Of a stretch of 64,000 bases of DNA, positions 47,754-56,297 are shown piece by piece (the first letter of the stretch is position 1; each line of letters starts with the position of its first letter). The stretch is from positions 49,901-113,900 of the forward strand of contig NZ_CALYQV010000001.1 in the NCBI RefSeq assembly GCF_945290125.1, given 5' to 3'. Both the position numbers and the translations under genes were made by a program. The DNA is from an uncultured Lactobacillus sp. (GTDB lineage Bacteria > Bacillota > Bacilli > Lactobacillales > Lactobacillaceae). Below the pieces are notes generated by a model. It did not search any database, had not been told where the DNA came from, and worked only from the letters and a program-made list of their open reading frames with translations.

Positions 47754-48501
47754 GTGCTATCTCAAAAATTTGTTCATCAATAAAATCAAAACTTGTAAAT
47801 ATCTGATTGATTAGCTTTAGTTTCTTTGTATGAAGAAATGACTCCTTTTGCCAAAATGCTACGGAATTGGTCACACCATTTCTTTCACCTACAAACAGTA
47901 GATGTTTAGCAGAATTGAATTTTTGCCAAGTAGCAACGACTTTTTCATCACTGTTGCCAAAGTTAGGCGCCCAAGAGCAAATTATTAAATCGACATCATT
48001 AAATTGCTTGACAGCTGTTACAGCGTCATAATTACCAACAGACACAAATGCTTGGGCTCCAGTATTTGAAGTCCTTGACCAATCTAAATTATCCGTAGCA
48101 GTCATTTTGACGCCAACTTGAGACAATGCTTTGCTCCAATAGCCGTTACCTGCCATTATTTCCAAACCTTTGTAAATTTTTAGCTGATCTTTAATTGTTT
48201 GAGCAGTTTCTAGATTCGGAATTGACCATAAGCCAAACTTAATTGCTAAAAATTGCCGGGTATTATTTAGCAACTGATTAATTGTTTTGAAATCATCTAG
48301 CTGATCTTTAGAATGAAAATGGTTGCTGCAAATTTCTTCAGCAATATCGGGTAGGAAACCCAGCTTTTTGGGCGCTTTTTTTAAAACCTGCTTTTGCTTA
48401 ATGGTAGCAACAATATTATTTATTTCCACTACTTGTTGATGCACAGACTCGATATTAAGTTTGGCATCCAATTGGTTAATTTTACTTAAAAAATCTGTCA
48501 T
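47743..48501 (-). CDS. SAM-dependent methyltransferase-like protein
   Basis: About 252 residues. A helical N-terminal region of 90 residues precedes a Rossmann-like core: GLEIMAGNGYWSKAL near residue 125 is motif I, MTATDNLDWS the acidic turn, DAVTAVKQFNDVDLIICSWAPNFG the motif IV region and KHLLFVGERNG a later strand. The substrate is unknown. ATG 48501 was preferred to an upstream TTG. It leads the three-gene group with the MacB-like and RsmF genes. Confidence 0.75.
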   Translation of the reverse strand: MTDFLSKINQLDAKLNIESVHQQVVEINNIVATIKQKQVLKKAPKKLGFLPDIAEEICSNHFHSKDQLDDFKTINQLLNNTRQFLAIKFGLWSIPNLETAQTIKDQLKIYKGLEIMAGNGYWSKALSQVGVKMTATDNLDWSRTSNTGAQAFVSVGNYDAVTAVKQFNDVDLIICSWAPNFGNSDEKVVATWQKFNSAKHLLFVGERNGVTNSVAFWQKESFLHTKKLKLINQIFTSFDFIDEQIFEIAHEI

Positions 48502-48585
48502 TATCAAATACCTATAATGATTTTAACATTCAAACGACCAGATTTCAGTTATAATAAAGAGTAACATGAAAAAGGAGAATATTTT

Positions 48586-49164
48586 ATGGCAAAAAAAGTT
48601 ACAAAAAACCAAGACGAAGAGGAAGAAAGCTTAGGTAAATTTATTCTTGATGTCGTTATAATGATGGCAGTAATTTTAGGAGTTTTCTTTGTTTTATTCC
48701 ATTTCGTACTTTCTAATGATAGAGTTTCAGGGCCATCAATGCAACCAACCTTTGAAGATAATGACCGCTTAATCGCTGTACGCCATTTCAAACCTAAGCG
48801 CAATGATGTAGTTGTATTGTTAGCCCCTAAAGCCGCAAATGATTTGCCAGGAGCCTACTATATCAAGCGCATAATTGGATTACCGGGTGATAAGCTGGTT
48901 TCCAAAAATGATAAGATGTACGTCAATGGTAAGCTCTTACCTGAGCCTTATCTAGAAAATCACTTTAAAAAAGCTAATAATGCTCAAGGACAGACGTATA
49001 CGACCAATTTTACTTATAAAGTCCCTAAGGGTTATTATTGGGTAATGGGTGATCACCGCGATATATCTAAAGATTCGCATATTTTTGGACCTGTTAAAAG
49101 ACAGAATCTGATTGGCAAAGTCAAATTCAGATATTGGCCATTTAATAAAATTCAAGGTTTTTAA
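48586..49164 (+). CDS. sipI: Signal peptidase I
   Basis: Membrane serine protease that cleaves signal peptides from exported proteins. 192 residues: cytoplasmic charged tail, one membrane helix at about 21-44, catalytic Ser in SGPSMQPTF near residue 48, catalytic Lys in YYIKRIIGLPGD near 92, and MGDHRDISKDS near 150. AAAAAGGAG lies upstream of ATG 48586 and a TATAAT at 48550-48555. The Gram-positive single-helix form. DISKDS replaces the more common NSxDSR variant slightly. Confidence 0.95.
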   Translation: MAKKVTKNQDEEEESLGKFILDVVIMMAVILGVFFVLFHFVLSNDRVSGPSMQPTFEDNDRLIAVRHFKPKRNDVVVLLAPKAANDLPGAYYIKRIIGLPGDKLVSKNDKMYVNGKLLPEPYLENHFKKANNAQGQTYTTNFTYKVPKGYYWVMGDHRDISKDSHIFGPVKRQNLIGKVKFRYWPFNKIQGF

Positions 49165-49226
49165 GTTTAATTTTCATTGAATTTTAGTATTTTTCCGTTA
49201 AAATAAATTGTAAAGGAGAATTTAAT

Positions 49227-49418
49227 ATGAATCAGCAGTTAGAGGGATTATCTGATGCAATTATTGACTTTCAAGTCAAACATCATGTTACTGATACGGA
49301 TTTAGCTTTTGCTAGTCATTTGTCAGTTGAAAAGATTCATGCGATGAAAACTGGTGAAGGTGAATTTACTCCTGAAGAAATCAATCAGCTGTATGATTAC
49401 CTTGCTGCGAATCATTGA
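49227..49418 (+). CDS. Small HTH-like protein of the LBP_cg2779 family
   Basis: 63 residues, acidic, resembling the small LBP_cg2779-type proteins of lactobacilli: SDAIIDFQVKHHVTDTDLAFASHLS and KMKTGEG-like turn (HAMKTGEGEFT) followed by EEINQLYDYL. The helix pattern resembles a minimal HTH. AAAGGAG precedes the ATG. Function unknown. It has its own hairpin terminator downstream. Confidence 0.82.
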   Translation: MNQQLEGLSDAIIDFQVKHHVTDTDLAFASHLSVEKIHAMKTGEGEFTPEEINQLYDYLAANH

Positions 49419-49436
49419 AAAGTTAGTTATAAGTAT

Positions 49437-49476
49437 AGCCTGCAGTTCATCTTGGATAATTGCAGGCTTTTATTTT
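49437..49476 (+). terminator. Terminator after the LBP_cg2779-like gene
   Basis: AGCCTGCA (49437-49444) pairs with TGCAGGCT (49461-49468), followed by TTTATTTTT. It rules out the early TTG start of the next small gene. Confidence 0.85.
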
Positions 49477-49492
49477 TGGTAATTTGAGAAAA

Positions 49493-49678
49493 ATGTTAGT
49501 CATAGGAATAATTATAGGAATTATCTTGCTTTTGATCAGTTTAATAGCGTTTATTATTTCAAGAAAAAACCAAAGCCTAGTAGCAAAGAACATTGCTGCT
49601 TTGGCTTTCATTGTCTTTTGTCTTTTATTTGGATTGACATTTTTGTTGTTTGTCTTATGGGCCTTTTTTGGCTGTTAA
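49493..49678 (+). CDS. Small two-helix membrane protein
   Basis: 61 residues from ATG 49493: hydrophobic helix at about 2-22, a polar loop SRKNQSLVAKN, and a second helix at 28-58 ending FFGC. Weak ribosome binding site (TTGAGAAAA). It lies between two hairpin terminators, so has its own promoter or depends on read-through. No family recognised; coding status is plausible but not certain. Confidence 0.55.
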   Translation: MLVIGIIIGIILLLISLIAFIISRKNQSLVAKNIAALAFIVFCLLFGLTFLLFVLWAFFGC

Positions 49679-49683
49679 AAAGA

Positions 49684-49707
49684 CGCTAAAAAATTTTAGC
49701 GCCTTTT
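49684..49707. terminator. Bidirectional hairpin between the small membrane protein and ABC permease genes
   Basis: CGCTAAAA (49684-49691) pairs with TTTTAGCG (49694-49701), followed by CCTTTT. Short loop. Confidence 0.7.
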
Positions 49708-49721
49708 AGTATGCGAATTTT

Positions 49722-50561
49722 TTATTTGCCTTCTCTTGCTTCAAAAAACTTACTGAAAAGAATTGTATCAAAAAACCAAAATAATATATTAATAAGAAGC
49801 ATTAATAATAATGCTAAAGCCAAATCATCATTTGTACCAGATGTTTCGCCAAACATAAATTTAAATGGAAAAGAAATTATTTTTAGGCCAACGTCATTTG
49901 CCTTGATCATAAGCCAGGCAACCAAAATAATTATGAAAACTGAAATGACGCGAACATAAATTTTACTCAATGCTTGCGGCAGAAAGTCTAAAAGTGCACG
50001 ACTAGAGTAATTTAAAAAACTAATTATGAAGTAACCCAAAAACGCGCAAAGAATGACCATCATAAGTGCACCAAAGAAATCAAACATAATTTCCAGATCA
50101 ACTTGTTGCAAATGCCTTCCAATATCAGCAAACATTTCGATTATAGAGCTATGAAACTGACCATCAAAAGTGAAAGTTACAGCACTTAAAATTAACGTGC
50201 AGATAATTTCCAATATCGCAAAGAAAAGCAAGGCAGCAAATGAGCTTAAAATATTATCAAAGTAGAGTTTTTTATCATCAATTGGTATTAAGCGCCAAGT
50301 CTGGTTACCACTTACGCGTTCATTTTGAAAACAAGTAGTTAAATAAAATATGCCTATAAAAAGCAATGCTTGTACAATAAAAATAGCTAGCCATAATGTA
50401 AAAAAGTTAGAAAAAATTTGTCTGTTGATATAAACGTGGCCGTTATTAAAATTGAAAAAAGTCATAGCAAATGAGGCAACAGTCTGGATAATTAACAGAA
50501 GAGAAATCCATTTAGTTTTTAACCTAAAGAGTACAGTAAAATAACGATTAAAAATTGCCAT
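49722..50561 (-). CDS. ABC exporter membrane subunit, paralogue 1
   Basis: 279 residues with six predicted membrane helices (about 15-35, 52-75, 105-130, 160-190, 200-225 and 245-270), ending RKG-type tail FFEAREGK. It shares with three other proteins of the cluster the signatures NxxRNQTWRLxxIxDxKFYxxNxLSSF (here SGNQTWRLIPIDDKKLYF) and FLNYSSRALLDFLPQ, so all four are diverged copies of one ancestor. Its gene shares the sequence TAATG with the ATPase stop, so translation is coupled to ATPase 1. Substrate unknown; YtrCD-like units respond to cell-wall antibiotics in Bacillus. Confidence 0.83.
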   Translation of the reverse strand: MAIFNRYFTVLFRLKTKWISLLLIIQTVASFAMTFFNFNNGHVYINRQIFSNFFTLWLAIFIVQALLFIGIFYLTTCFQNERVSGNQTWRLIPIDDKKLYFDNILSSFAALLFFAILEIICTLILSAVTFTFDGQFHSSIIEMFADIGRHLQQVDLEIMFDFFGALMMVILCAFLGYFIISFLNYSSRALLDFLPQALSKIYVRVISVFIIILVAWLMIKANDVGLKIISFPFKFMFGETSGTNDDLALALLLMLLINILFWFFDTILFSKFFEAREGK

Positions 50562-51268
50562 TATTCCTCCTCCTCTCTCTGGTAAAAGCTTTCATAAAAA
50601 TCTTCTACTGTTTGGTTATCCGCTCTAATTTCTTCAGTAGACTTTTGCATACAAATTGTCTTATTTTTGATAATGACAACTTCATCGAGAACCGCCGCAA
50701 TCTCATTGACAAAATGATCAGAAATTAAAATAGTAGACTTTTCCTGCTTCCATAAGATGATCGATTTGATAATTTTTTTACGAGCCATAGCATCAATTCC
50801 GGAAAAGGGCTCATCCAGAAGATACAAGTCCGTTTTCCTGGAAAAAGTTAGAGCAATTATCAGCTTTTCTTTCATTCCTTTGGACATTTCAGATAAGCGT
50901 AAGTCAGAATCTAAATTCATGAATTTTCTTAACTGCTCAAATTGCTTTAGACTAAAATCATGGTATAGAATTTGGTAAAACTTGACGATTTCATTAACTT
51001 TGACGGAGTGGGAAAATCCAGTTAAACCGTCAGTAAAAGAAAGATGGTCTTTTCTTTCAGACTCCTTAGCAAAACCTGCAACTTTTACCGTGCCTTGGTA
51101 ATTTTTGGCAACTCCGCTGATAATTCTCATCAATGTGGTTTTACCTGCACCGTTTTCGCCCAAAAGAGCGACAATTTTTCCCGGTTTGAGTGTTAAATTT
51201 AAATCAGTAATTATTTTTTTCTGGTTCTTTTTGTAAACCAAATCGGTTATTTCTAAAGGGTTTGCCAT
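50561..51268 (-). CDS. ABC transporter ATP-binding protein 1 (YtrB-like)
   Basis: 235 residues: Walker A GENGAGKTTLM near residue 37, Q-loop replaced in the LSFTDG region, signature LSEMSKGMKEKL near 130 in place of LSGGQ, Walker B LYLLDEPFSGID near 154, and SDHFVNE H-loop near 182. About 70 percent identical by eye to ATPase 2 of the same cluster. It follows the GntR gene with a one-base overlap. It would power permease 1 and possibly other permeases of the cluster. Confidence 0.92.
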   Translation of the reverse strand: MANPLEITDLVYKKNQKKIITDLNLTLKPGKIVALLGENGAGKTTLMRIISGVAKNYQGTVKVAGFAKESERKDHLSFTDGLTGFSHSVKVNEIVKFYQILYHDFSLKQFEQLRKFMNLDSDLRLSEMSKGMKEKLIIALTFSRKTDLYLLDEPFSGIDAMARKKIIKSIILWKQEKSTILISDHFVNEIAAVLDEVVIIKNKTICMQKSTEEIRADNQTVEDFYESFYQREEEE

Positions 51269-51633
51269 TATTCACGCTCCTTTTTAAGATATTCAGATAA
51301 AGATTTGAGAATTTGTTCGTCAGATACTCCTAAAGAATTCATACTATGTACAAACTTATCTAGTTCCGCATTAATTAGTTCCCTTTTTGTTTTATCAAGT
51401 AAAGTAGTATCTTCAGTGACAAAATTACCTTCTCCCCTCTTGGTGTACAAAATACCTTCAAAATTCATCTGTTGTAAAGCACGTTGCACCGTGTTGACAT
51501 TAACAGTGAGTTGCACTGCCAGTTCACGTACAGAAGGGATTTTTTTACCTGGCTTTAATTTACCGGTAATTATTTGTCGATATAAGTATTGCTTAATTTG
51601 TAAGTAAATGGGAATGTTATCTTTAAATTCCAC
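51268..51633 (-). CDS. GntR-family regulator 1 (YtrA-like)
   Basis: About 121 residues: GntR winged helix at 1-75 (DNIPIYLQIKQYLYRQI, PSVRELAVQLTVNVNTVQRAL, KRGEGNFV) and a short helical C-terminus, the YtrA subfamily that regulates linked ABC transporters. The GTG at 51633 was chosen because it matches the start of GntR 2 and leaves the operator 51653-51674 outside the gene; a frame from 51666 would overlap the operator. It heads the operon GntR1-ATPase1-permease1. Confidence 0.9.
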   Translation of the reverse strand: MEFKDNIPIYLQIKQYLYRQIITGKLKPGKKIPSVRELAVQLTVNVNTVQRALQQMNFEGILYTKRGEGNFVTEDTTLLDKTKRELINAELDKFVHSMNSLGVSDEQILKSLSEYLKKERE

Positions 51634-51652
51634 ATGTCCACCATCCTTTGGC

Positions 51653-51674
51653 TGTAATACACCCATAATACACT
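51653..51674 (-). promoter_or_regulatory. GntR (YtrA-type) operator A
   Basis: On the minus strand AGTGTATTAT-GGGTGTATTACA, 22 bases, placed 20 bases upstream of GntR 1. It aligns with sites B and C of this window. Its left half AGTGTATTA is identical to that of site B. Confidence 0.75.
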
Positions 51675-51774
51675 ATCATAAACTAGATTGATTTTTTCCG
51701 CAAACCTTTTAATTATTGTAGTTAAACTACTATTTGTAAATATTTGGTAAGTTTTTACTTGTTAATGGTAAACC

Positions 51775-52614
51775 CTACTTATGTTCAGTTGCTTCATAAA
51801 AATGATTTATTAGGAAAATGTTGCTGCCTAATAAAATAAGATCACAAATTGCATTTGCCAAAATTGCAAAAGGTAAACTACTAGAGAAATTAAGTCCATA
51901 ATTAGTCGGATGAATAACTGATAAAAGAACTTTGTAAACAAAGATATTTTGGATTTTAAAGAAGAACCAGATTAATCCGAAGATTATGACTATGTGTAAT
52001 ACTTTCACAACTGCTCCATTAATGTTTGCAGGAACAAAATCTAGTATTGCTCGGCTGGCAAAATTAAAGAAACTGATAACAAAATATAAAAAGAAACAAC
52101 TTAAAATAGCTAAAACGATCGTACCAAGTATTATCCAGAATACATTAATGTCAAGATTGCGTTGAATGCTTTTTAATAAATCGCGGAAAAAGTATACAAC
52201 AGGCTTGTCGGTCAAATATGATAAAAATAGGAGTATTATTGCAGCAACGAATTCAAGTACAATAAAGTAAATGAAAGATACGAATGTGCTTAATACGTTA
52301 TCTAGATAAAATTGACCGTCGCTTATTGCAGCTAAGCGCCAGGTTTGACTGCGGTTAAATTTCTCGCTCTTTAATGGCGTAATAAAATAAACGAAAAAGA
52401 TGACAAAAAAGGCCAAGAAGACAAAGTATATAGCCCATTCCGGTATAATTCCGACATTATTTTGGGGATTTTTGCGGATATGCCAATTTATCACTTCATA
52501 ATAAGTAAAAAAAGCACATGCGAGAGCTGCAATTATCTGGAAAAAAAGTAATACGTGTAATTTTTTTGCTTTAATTTTAAATAATCGATTAAATAACCTG
52601 CTAAATTCTGCCAT
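51775..52614 (-). CDS. ABC exporter membrane subunit, paralogue 2
   Basis: 279 residues from ATG 52614 (MAEFSRLFNRLF), chosen for AAGGAG upstream; the open frame extends 15 codons further without a site. Six predicted helices, same signatures as paralogue 1: NRSQTWRLAAISDGQFYLDNVLSTF split by loops, and FFNFASRAILDFVP. It is last in the operon GntR2-ATPase2-permease 4-3-2. No ATPase of its own. Confidence 0.83.
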   Translation of the reverse strand: MAEFSRLFNRLFKIKAKKLHVLLFFQIIAALACAFFTYYEVINWHIRKNPQNNVGIIPEWAIYFVFLAFFVIFFVYFITPLKSEKFNRSQTWRLAAISDGQFYLDNVLSTFVSFIYFIVLEFVAAIILLFLSYLTDKPVVYFFRDLLKSIQRNLDINVFWIILGTIVLAILSCFFLYFVISFFNFASRAILDFVPANINGAVVKVLHIVIIFGLIWFFFKIQNIFVYKVLLSVIHPTNYGLNFSSSLPFAILANAICDLILLGSNIFLINHFYEATEHK

Positions 52615-52690
52615 TTTGAACTCCTTATTTTTTAATTTTGCTCGATGCCAAATTGTCACTCATATAAAATTGGTATTATGCCTCTATTTT

Positions 52691-53518
52691 TTACTCTGCT
52701 TCAAAGAAATGCTTAAATAAAAAGATATTAATAACAAACACTATTAGATTAACAACTACAACAATTAGATTAAGATAGGGTAAAGTGTTGTTATAAGCCG
52801 GATTTAAGTTTAAAAAATTCAAAAGGCTGCCTAAAACTTGGTCTACAAAAATTTTTTCTACTTTCGTAAAAAACCAGGCTATTATGATAACAATAAAAAT
52901 ATGTAATATTTTGACAATTAACCCACTTGAAGCTATGGGAAGATAATCCATGATGGCTTTACTGGAAAAATTTAAAAAGCTGATCAATAACGAAATGAAA
53001 AAGCAACATAAAAGTAAGAGTAACATGATATCAAAAATTAAACGAATTGTATTCAGTTCAAAATTTGGTCTAAATTGCCTAAACATTCTTTCACATGAAT
53101 TACGAAAAGCCTTGTCCATAAAAAATGAAACAAATAGTAAGATGCCTGCAACAATAATGTTAAGAATAATGAAATAGATAGAAGTTATAAATGAACTTAA
53201 ACTATTAGCAATATAAAATTTTTCATCAGTGATTGCAGTTAAACGCCAAGTTTGACTGCGATTAATCCGCTCATTTTTGACAGCCATATAAATAAAAAAG
53301 AAAATGATAAAAAAGACACTCAATAGACAAAAGTCCATTAGCCAATCAGGTAAAAGCTCGGAATAAAGATTTAAAAATTCACCGAACTCACCTGTACCAA
53401 TCAGTAGCCCAAAAATAGAAAATGCTAAAGCACCAACTATTTGAATAATTAAAAATGAATAAACTTTCTTGGCTTTTTCTACAAAGAATCTACGAAATAA
53501 ATTTTTAAAAGATGTCAT
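52691..53518 (-). CDS. ABC exporter membrane subunit, paralogue 3
   Basis: 275 residues, six predicted helices, with INRSQTWRLTAITDEKFYIA and FLNFSSKAIMDYLP signatures shared with its paralogues. It lies between paralogues 2 and 4 with intervals of 76 and 42 bases on the same strand. Pairing with ATPase 2 is inferred from the operon layout. Confidence 0.83.
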   Translation of the reverse strand: MTSFKNLFRRFFVEKAKKVYSFLIIQIVGALAFSIFGLLIGTGEFGEFLNLYSELLPDWLMDFCLLSVFFIIFFFIYMAVKNERINRSQTWRLTAITDEKFYIANSLSSFITSIYFIILNIIVAGILLFVSFFMDKAFRNSCERMFRQFRPNFELNTIRLIFDIMLLLLLCCFFISLLISFLNFSSKAIMDYLPIASSGLIVKILHIFIVIIIAWFFTKVEKIFVDQVLGSLLNFLNLNPAYNNTLPYLNLIVVVVNLIVFVINIFLFKHFFEAE

Positions 53519-53560
53519 GCTTTTCCCTTCTACTATGAAAATATTGAAACAGTATTAGGT

Positions 53561-54370
53561 TTACCTCTCTCCTGCTTCAAAAAAGTGATTGATTAAGAAG
53601 ACGTTAATGCCAAGTATTATTAAATCAATGATAAACATCATTAATACCACGGATTCCAATCCCGCAAGACCAGTAGATCTTAGTAAAAGTATATTGATAA
53701 TATAGTTTGCAAAGACACTATAGAGCCTAACTAGTAATCCTACCAAGGCGATAATTATAAATATGCGCACGAAAGAAATTAGAATATGACTTGATGCATG
53801 TGGTAAAAAGTCTAAGATTGCTTGACTGGAAAAGTTAAGAAAACTAACCAAAAAATAAAGAAAAAGACAAGTAAGAATTAGCAGTAACATAATGCCAATA
53901 AAATCAAAAATTGCAGTACTGTTTAAATCAACTTCAAACTGTAAATTTTTGCCAAATTTAGAATTAGTAAATATTGATAAAAATAAAAAACAAATTGCAA
54001 TTAACACATCTAAGAGCACAAAATAAATCAACGAAACAAATGAACTTAAAATATTGGCAACATAAAACTTGCCATCACTGATTGGTGCTAAACGCCATGT
54101 TTGATTTCTATTTAACCGTTCATTTTCAACTACAGTTAAAATGAACAAAATCGGTCCGAACAAGAAAGTTAATGATGCAAACAGTGCCATCCATCCTGGT
54201 AAAAATTCGAGATTATCGTGCGAATTAAAGTGAAATCTGCCAGAATAAAAACTAAAATAAGTAAAGAATGCTGAAGCTAGAGAACTAATGAATTGCAGAA
54301 TAACTAAAAGATAAACATTTTTGGCTTTTTTCTGCAGTAACTTTTCAAACAAATGATTGAAAACGTTCAT
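53561..54370 (-). CDS. ABC exporter membrane subunit, paralogue 4
   Basis: 269 residues, six predicted helices, LNRNQTWRLAPISDGKFYVA and FLNFSSQAILDFLPH signatures. Start codon overlaps the stop of ATPase 2 (TAATG), so this is the direct partner of ATPase 2, matching the permease 1 / ATPase 1 arrangement. Confidence 0.84.
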   Translation of the reverse strand: MNVFNHLFEKLLQKKAKNVYLLVILQFISSLASAFFTYFSFYSGRFHFNSHDNLEFLPGWMALFASLTFLFGPILFILTVVENERLNRNQTWRLAPISDGKFYVANILSSFVSLIYFVLLDVLIAICFLFLSIFTNSKFGKNLQFEVDLNSTAIFDFIGIMLLLILTCLFLYFLVSFLNFSSQAILDFLPHASSHILISFVRIFIIIALVGLLVRLYSVFANYIINILLLRSTGLAGLESVVLMMFIIDLIILGINVFLINHFFEAGER

Positions 54371-55074
54371 TATTCCTCCTCCGCATCGTATAAACCTTCA
54401 TAATAATCTTCAACACTTTTATGATGTTCGCGAATCTCCTCGGTTGATTTGTGCGTGTAAATGGTTTTGTCTTTAATAATGACGATTTCATCAAGCATAC
54501 TGGCTATTTCGTTGACAAAATGATCTGAAACAAGAATCGTTGAATTTTCCGGTTTCCATAAAATGATCGAATTAATTATTTTTTTGCGCGCCATGGCATC
54601 TATCCCCGAAAAGGGCTCATCTAATAAATAAAGGTCAACTTTGCGCGAAAATGCCAGGGCAATGACTAACTTTTCTTTCATTCCTTTGGACATTTCAGAT
54701 AAACGCATCTCTGAATCTAATTTCATGAACTGACGCAACTGTTCAAATTGATTTTGATCAAAATCTTGATAGATGATCTCATAAAATTTGACAATTTCTT
54801 TGATTTTCGTTGAATTAGCAAAACCAGTTAATCCATCAGTAAATGAGAGTTGTGCTTTTCTTTCTGCAACATTGTTCTTACCTGAAATAGTAACTGTACC
54901 GTGGTAGTTTTTGGCCATACCACTGATGATGCGCATTAAAGTTGTTTTCCCGGCACCATTCTCACCTAGAAGGGCTACAATTTTTCCCGGTTGTAAATTT
55001 AAATTGATGTTATCCAAAATTGTTTTTAAATTTTTCTTGTAAGTTAAATCTCTTATTTCCAATAGATTTTCCAT
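54370..55074 (-). CDS. ABC transporter ATP-binding protein 2 (YtrB-like)
   Basis: 234 residues: Walker A GENGAGKTTLM near residue 36, signature LSEMSKGMKEKL near 129, Walker B YLLDEPFSGID near 153 and SDHFVNE near 182. Very close to ATPase 1, indicating tandem duplication of the GntR-ATPase-permease cassette. It follows GntR 2 by 10 bases. Confidence 0.92.
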   Translation of the reverse strand: MENLLEIRDLTYKKNLKTILDNINLNLQPGKIVALLGENGAGKTTLMRIISGMAKNYHGTVTISGKNNVAERKAQLSFTDGLTGFANSTKIKEIVKFYEIIYQDFDQNQFEQLRQFMKLDSEMRLSEMSKGMKEKLVIALAFSRKVDLYLLDEPFSGIDAMARKKIINSIILWKPENSTILVSDHFVNEIASMLDEIVIIKDKTIYTHKSTEEIREHHKSVEDYYEGLYDAEEE

Positions 55075-55084
55075 TTTTTACTCC

Positions 55085-55438
55085 CTACTTTAAGTGTTCA
55101 GTTAAAATTAAATTAAGTTTTCTCGCTGAAACTCCTAAGGCTTTCATATTCTGCACAAATTTACTTTGTTCAGATATGATAATGTCTCTTTTAGTTTTTT
55201 CCAGTAATTTTTTATCATTAGTCACAAAATTACCCTCTCCTCTTTTAGTAATTAAAAGCCCCGATATGATCATTTGCCTGAGCGACTTTTGAACAGTGTT
55301 CACGTTGACCACTAGGTGAGTTGCTAAATTACGGACAGAGGGAATTTTCTGACTGGGTTTAAGTTCTCTGGTAATTATTTGGCGACATAAATTTTCTCGG
55401 ATTTGAACATATATCGGCCTATCATCTTTAAACTTCAT
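55085..55438 (-). CDS. GntR-family regulator 2 (YtrA-like)
   Basis: 117 residues, GntR winged helix at 1-75 (MKFKDDRPIYVQIREN, PSVRNLATHLVVNVNTVQKSL, KRGEGNFVTND) and a short C-terminal helix. Diverged copy of GntR 1. Operator B lies 15-36 bases upstream of the start. Heads the operon GntR2-ATPase2-permeases 4, 3 and 2. Confidence 0.92.
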   Translation of the reverse strand: MKFKDDRPIYVQIRENLCRQIITRELKPSQKIPSVRNLATHLVVNVNTVQKSLRQMIISGLLITKRGEGNFVTNDKKLLEKTKRDIIISEQSKFVQNMKALGVSARKLNLILTEHLK

Positions 55439-55452
55439 ATTTCCCCTCTAGC

Positions 55453-55474
55453 TGTATTACATTTATAATACACT
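55453..55474 (-). promoter_or_regulatory. GntR (YtrA-type) operator B
   Basis: On the minus strand AGTGTATTATAAATGTAATACA, with inverted 7-bp arms TGTATTA and TAATACA separated by six bases. Upstream TATTATAG is a possible -10, so a bound regulator would block initiation. Confidence 0.78.
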
Positions 55475-55514
55475 ATAATATTACAATAAACTTAAAGCTG
55501 ATGCAATTATTTGT

Positions 55515-56279
55515 TTAAAATCTTTTTCTCCGAAAGATTAAATAGCCGGCAATCACAAAAATAAAAATATAGACTAGACTACCTACTAAAAGCTCTTGAT
55601 TGTTCAGTTGGGTAGTTAAAGCATACATGCTGTAATTAGCATATTGCCTAGTTAAATCGACCATATTAAAGGGATTCCATTTCATAATACCTACTAGCTT
55701 TCCTCCGTTCATTAAGTCGGAAGAAATGCTTTGACCCATGAGCGTCACTAATAAACTTGCAGTAATTACAACTGCATTACTGTTAATTAAACATGAGAGT
55801 AAAAAGACAATAGCAATAATTAACATCGTAGTAACTAAATCAATTAGTAAAGCGGTCAACATGTTTAGCCACACAGGCTGATGGTATAGATATAGTTCTG
55901 ACCAATTAACTTGATAATTAAATAAGGTGTAACGCAGGCAAATTGTATAAAAAAGAGCTAGCAGATGCAGAAAAACATCGTATATGAACAAAACAATATA
56001 CTTTGATAAGTAAACATACACTTTATTAGAAGACTTATATAAAAGTGTCAAAATCGTATTATTTTGAAACTCCATTGAAAAACACGTGGCACCTACGATC
56101 ACTAGGATAAACATTATAAAATCAGAAGAATCAAAAGTTAATGTTAAAATCAGCTTTTTACTTTCATCTGCTAAAGCGAAACCGGTAATAAGCATTAGAA
56201 AAAATAATATGAGAGCTGCAATCCAGCTAATTTTGCGGTGTACTAATTTATATAATTCTTGCTTAATACTATAAATCAT
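55515..56279 (-). CDS. ABC-2 type permease subunit (unit 3, second permease)
   Basis: 254 residues with six predicted helices (about 17-37, 47-70, 92-118, 140-170, 172-195 and 228-248). The N-terminal MIYSIKQELYKLVHRKISW and GATCFSMEFQNNTI patterns are typical of BcrB/ABC-2 membrane proteins of bacitracin-type exporters. It ends FRRKRF, is similar in plan to its upstream neighbour, and is the last gene of the ATPase3-permease-permease operon. Confidence 0.85.
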   Translation of the reverse strand: MIYSIKQELYKLVHRKISWIAALILFFLMLITGFALADESKKLILTLTFDSSDFIMFILVIVGATCFSMEFQNNTILTLLYKSSNKVYVYLSKYIVLFIYDVFLHLLALFYTICLRYTLFNYQVNWSELYLYHQPVWLNMLTALLIDLVTTMLIIAIVFLLSCLINSNAVVITASLLVTLMGQSISSDLMNGGKLVGIMKWNPFNMVDLTRQYANYSMYALTTQLNNQELLVGSLVYIFIFVIAGYLIFRRKRF

Positions 56280-56297
56280 TTTAGTTATCTCCTCTCT

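Noticed and set aside
49460-49492. Upstream TTG start for the small two-helix protein
   Set aside because: It lies inside the right arm of the preceding terminator; ATG 49493 is more likely.
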